22,593 bases of DNA from CAYLHS01 sp964496205 (GTDB taxonomy: Bacteria > Actinomycetota > Acidimicrobiia > Spongiisociales > UBA4744), in contig CAZBXV010000036.1 in NCBI GenBank assembly GCA_964496205.1, positions 1 to 22,593 on the forward strand, read 5' to 3'. Below the pieces are notes generated by a model. The model saw only the letters and a list, made by a program, of their open reading frames with translations. It had not been told where the DNA came from and did no database searches. Position 1 is the first letter of the stretch; every line of letters starts with the position of its first letter. The position numbers and the translations under genes were made by a program. Shown in pieces: positions 21,248-22,593 of this stretch.

Positions 21248-21657
21248 GACGCAGACTGCTGCTCGCCGCGCTGCTCCTTGTACTTCTGGCCGGCTGCGGC
21301 ATCAACGAGTACGGACCGTGGTACACACCCGCCGGAGATCTGGTCTCAAACAGCACCATGGTCGAGTTCCGCGGATTCGAACGATGTGGGACGGACAAGG
21401 TGCTCTTCATCCGGTTCCTTGGGAAGCAGTACGCGAAGGACCCTGAGGGACAACTCGGGACGCTGCTCGGTCCCAATGGCAGCACAGTGACCTATGCCGA
21501 GTTCCAGTCAATACCTCCCGGTATCGAAGCAACCGGTGTGCGGCACCAGATCGAGGAGATCTACAAGGGTTCTGACGTCGATGACTATCTGTATGTTGTG
21601 TATGACGGTGGCTTCACCGAACGGTGGCCCCGTGCCGAGGTCGAGTGCACGCCGTGA
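21238..21657 (+). CDS. Lipoprotein, unknown function
   Basis: The 139-residue protein has a clear lipoprotein signal: three Arg (LRRR), a Leu-rich core (LLLAALLLVLL) and the lipobox LAGC with Cys20. The mature part is about 120 residues, with EFRGFERCGTDKVLFIRFLG, a second Cys near the end (EVECTP) that could pair with Cys50 or so, and YLYVVYDGGFTERW. It should be anchored to the outer face of the membrane. I do not recognise the family. The GTG at 21238 is the only usable start; it overlaps the upstream gene by 10 bases and has no good ribosome site, so coupling is likely. The stop is followed at once by the ribosome site of the next gene. Confidence 0.75.
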   Translation: MVLRRRLLLAALLLVLLAGCGINEYGPWYTPAGDLVSNSTMVEFRGFERCGTDKVLFIRFLGKQYAKDPEGQLGTLLGPNGSTVTYAEFQSIPPGIEATGVRHQIEEIYKGSDVDDYLYVVYDGGFTERWPRAEVECTP

Positions 21658-21666
21658 GGAGGGGAC

Positions 21667-22332
21667 ATGTCGTTTGAGCTGACTCGTGAGGGTTCGGTGT
21701 TCGTGTTGACGATGGACGCCGGCGACAATCGTCTCAACCGCACATCGCTCGAGAGGATCGAAACGCTCCTCGACGAAGTGCAGGGCGCCGAGACCCCATC
21801 CGCGCTGGTGACGACCGGCACCGGCAAGTTCTTTTCGAACGGACTCGACCTGGACTGGGCGATGAGCGCTGATGCCGACATGACGTTCGTCGAGTTGGCC
21901 ATGGCCACGCAACGACTCCTCGCCCGCACACTCACGTTCCCGAGGCCGACGGTCGCTGCGATCAACGGACACTGCTTCGCTGCGGGGGCCATGTGGTCGC
22001 TTGCACACGACTTCAGGGTGATGCGTGCCGACCGAGGCTTCTTCTCGATGCCCGAAGTCGACATCAAGATCCCGTTCACGGAGGGCATGGCCGCCCTGAT
22101 CCAGGCCCGGCTGGTGCCACAGACCGCCCACACGGTCATGACGACGGCTCACAGGTTCGGCGGCACCGATGCCGCTGTTGCCGGGATCGTCGATCAGGCA
22201 GTGCCTGAGGAACAGGTGCTCCCGGCTGCGATCGAGCTGGCTGCGTCGTTAGCCGACAAGGACGCAACGACGCTGCGAGCCATCAAAGAGGGGATGTACG
22301 CCAAGGTCGTCTCGGCCCTGACCGGTGAGTGA
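21667..22332 (+). CDS. Enoyl-CoA hydratase/isomerase (crotonase) family protein
   Basis: The 221-residue crotonase-fold protein shows FFSNGLDLDWAM (about residues 56-67) and INGHCFAAGAMWSLAHDFRV (about 99-118), the oxyanion-hole region, followed by FSMPEVDIKIPFTEGM. The SNGLDLDW form and SMPEVDI resemble enoyl-CoA delta-isomerase-like members rather than classical hydratases, which carry two Glu residues: Glu131 in the PEVDI motif is present, but the second position (the usual Glu of GHALGGGxEL) reads Trp-Ser (GAMWSL). Hydratase activity is thus doubtful, and isomerase or another acyl-CoA reaction is more likely. GAGGAGGGGAC directly precedes the ATG. It is adjacent to the upstream lipoprotein gene. 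Confidence 0.86.
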   Translation: MSFELTREGSVFVLTMDAGDNRLNRTSLERIETLLDEVQGAETPSALVTTGTGKFFSNGLDLDWAMSADADMTFVELAMATQRLLARTLTFPRPTVAAINGHCFAAGAMWSLAHDFRVMRADRGFFSMPEVDIKIPFTEGMAALIQARLVPQTAHTVMTTAHRFGGTDAAVAGIVDQAVPEEQVLPAAIELAASLADKDATTLRAIKEGMYAKVVSALTGE

Positions 22333-22383
22333 TCTCCGGGAGGGCCCCTTTCTGATCGGCTAGCTTCGGAAGGGTGGTCCAGG

Positions 22384-22593
22384 GTGCCTGAGAAGAGGCT
22401 GGTAGTGGGATGCTGTCTGATGGCGGTTCTCCTGGTTGCTTCCGCATGCACCATGTCGAGTGATGAGACGCCTTCGACCATCGCCTTGCCTTCCGCGACC
22501 TCGGCTGAGATACCGACAACCACGACGTCGCTTCCCGAGGGCACGTTCGGCGCCACGATTCCCTTCGATCCGCCGAAAGCCGTTGTGACGGAC
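22384..22593 (+). CDS. Lipoprotein, N-terminal part
   Basis: The reading frame from GTG 22384 is open to the window end (70 codons). It begins PEKRLVVGCCLMAVLLVASAC, a charged n-region, a hydrophobic core and a lipobox-like ASAC with Cys22, then a Ser/Thr-rich linker (MSSDETPSTIALPSATSA, TTTTS) typical of exported actinobacterial lipoproteins, and then a folded part that starts GTFGATIPFDPPKAVV. The rest is cut off, so the function is unknown. A candidate -10 TAGCTT lies at 22361-22366. The lipobox has Ala rather than Leu at -3, a mild departure. Confidence 0.7.
   Translation, partial: MPEKRLVVGCCLMAVLLVASACTMSSDETPSTIALPSATSAEIPTTTTSLPEGTFGATIPFDPPKAVVTD

Noticed and set aside
1..22593. CRISPR arrays, tRNA, rRNA, prophage, IS elements or defence cassettes
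   Set aside because: I looked for regular direct repeats, cloverleaf-like segments, transposase or integrase motifs and saw none; the window is mostly housekeeping genes.

Overview
This is a high-GC segment (roughly 60% by eye, not computed) of what looks like a chromosome from an actinobacterium (Actinomycetota). It is probably a metagenome-assembled or draft scaffold, because a run of exactly 100 N (9757-9856) marks a scaffold gap. The evidence for the phylum is two neighbourhoods known from Mycobacterium: a PadR regulator directly upstream of ino1 (compare Rv0047c-Rv0046c), and a hemolysin III gene divergent from a short cis-prenyltransferase (compare Rv1085c/Rv1086). Many genes also start right after a TANNNT -10 element with no leader. 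A deep lineage such as Acidimicrobiia is plausible but cannot be proved from the sequence alone.

Layout. 1-617 (-): N-terminal part of an S9 prolyl-oligopeptidase-type peptidase. 729-3693 (+): arginine operon argR-argG-argH, with ARG-box-like repeats over its promoter. 3703-4821: ferritin-like/VIT1 fusion, a probable iron or manganese transporter. 4840-6985: a PepP-type Xaa-Pro aminopeptidase and a flavodoxin-like oxidoreductase. 7036-7220: a decayed second copy of the 3' end of pepP. 7287-8234: a DUF4388 (PATAN) protein. 8240-9712 (-): an amidase, followed by the gap.

9954-12031: soxR (-) divergent from a split transketolase (+), with a perfect SoxR-box-like palindrome between them. 12060-12535 (-): a broken GNAT acetyltransferase. 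12551-13957 (-): a group II PLP decarboxylase. 14015-15686 (-): a DUF4870 protein, then a GNAT/hemolysin III pair overlapping by 4 bp. 15728-16507 (+): the cis-prenyltransferase, with an altered DGN motif. 16511-16717 (-): two abutting micro-ORFs, one ending CCGHPGEPGC and one ending in five histidines. 16837-18721 (+): pyrE, a two-TM membrane protein and endonuclease IV, all overlapping by 4 bp. 18722-19088: no gene; intergenic repeat units. 19089-20744 (-): PadR-ino1. 20861-22593 (+): a four-helix membrane protein, a lipoprotein, an enoyl-CoA hydratase/isomerase family protein and the start of another lipoprotein.

Most of the region is housekeeping. The parts most worth a second look are the SoxR-type operator placed exactly between the -35 and -10 of a leaderless split transketolase operon, the Cys/His-rich micro-ORF pair with its own leaderless promoter, and the two gene remnants.
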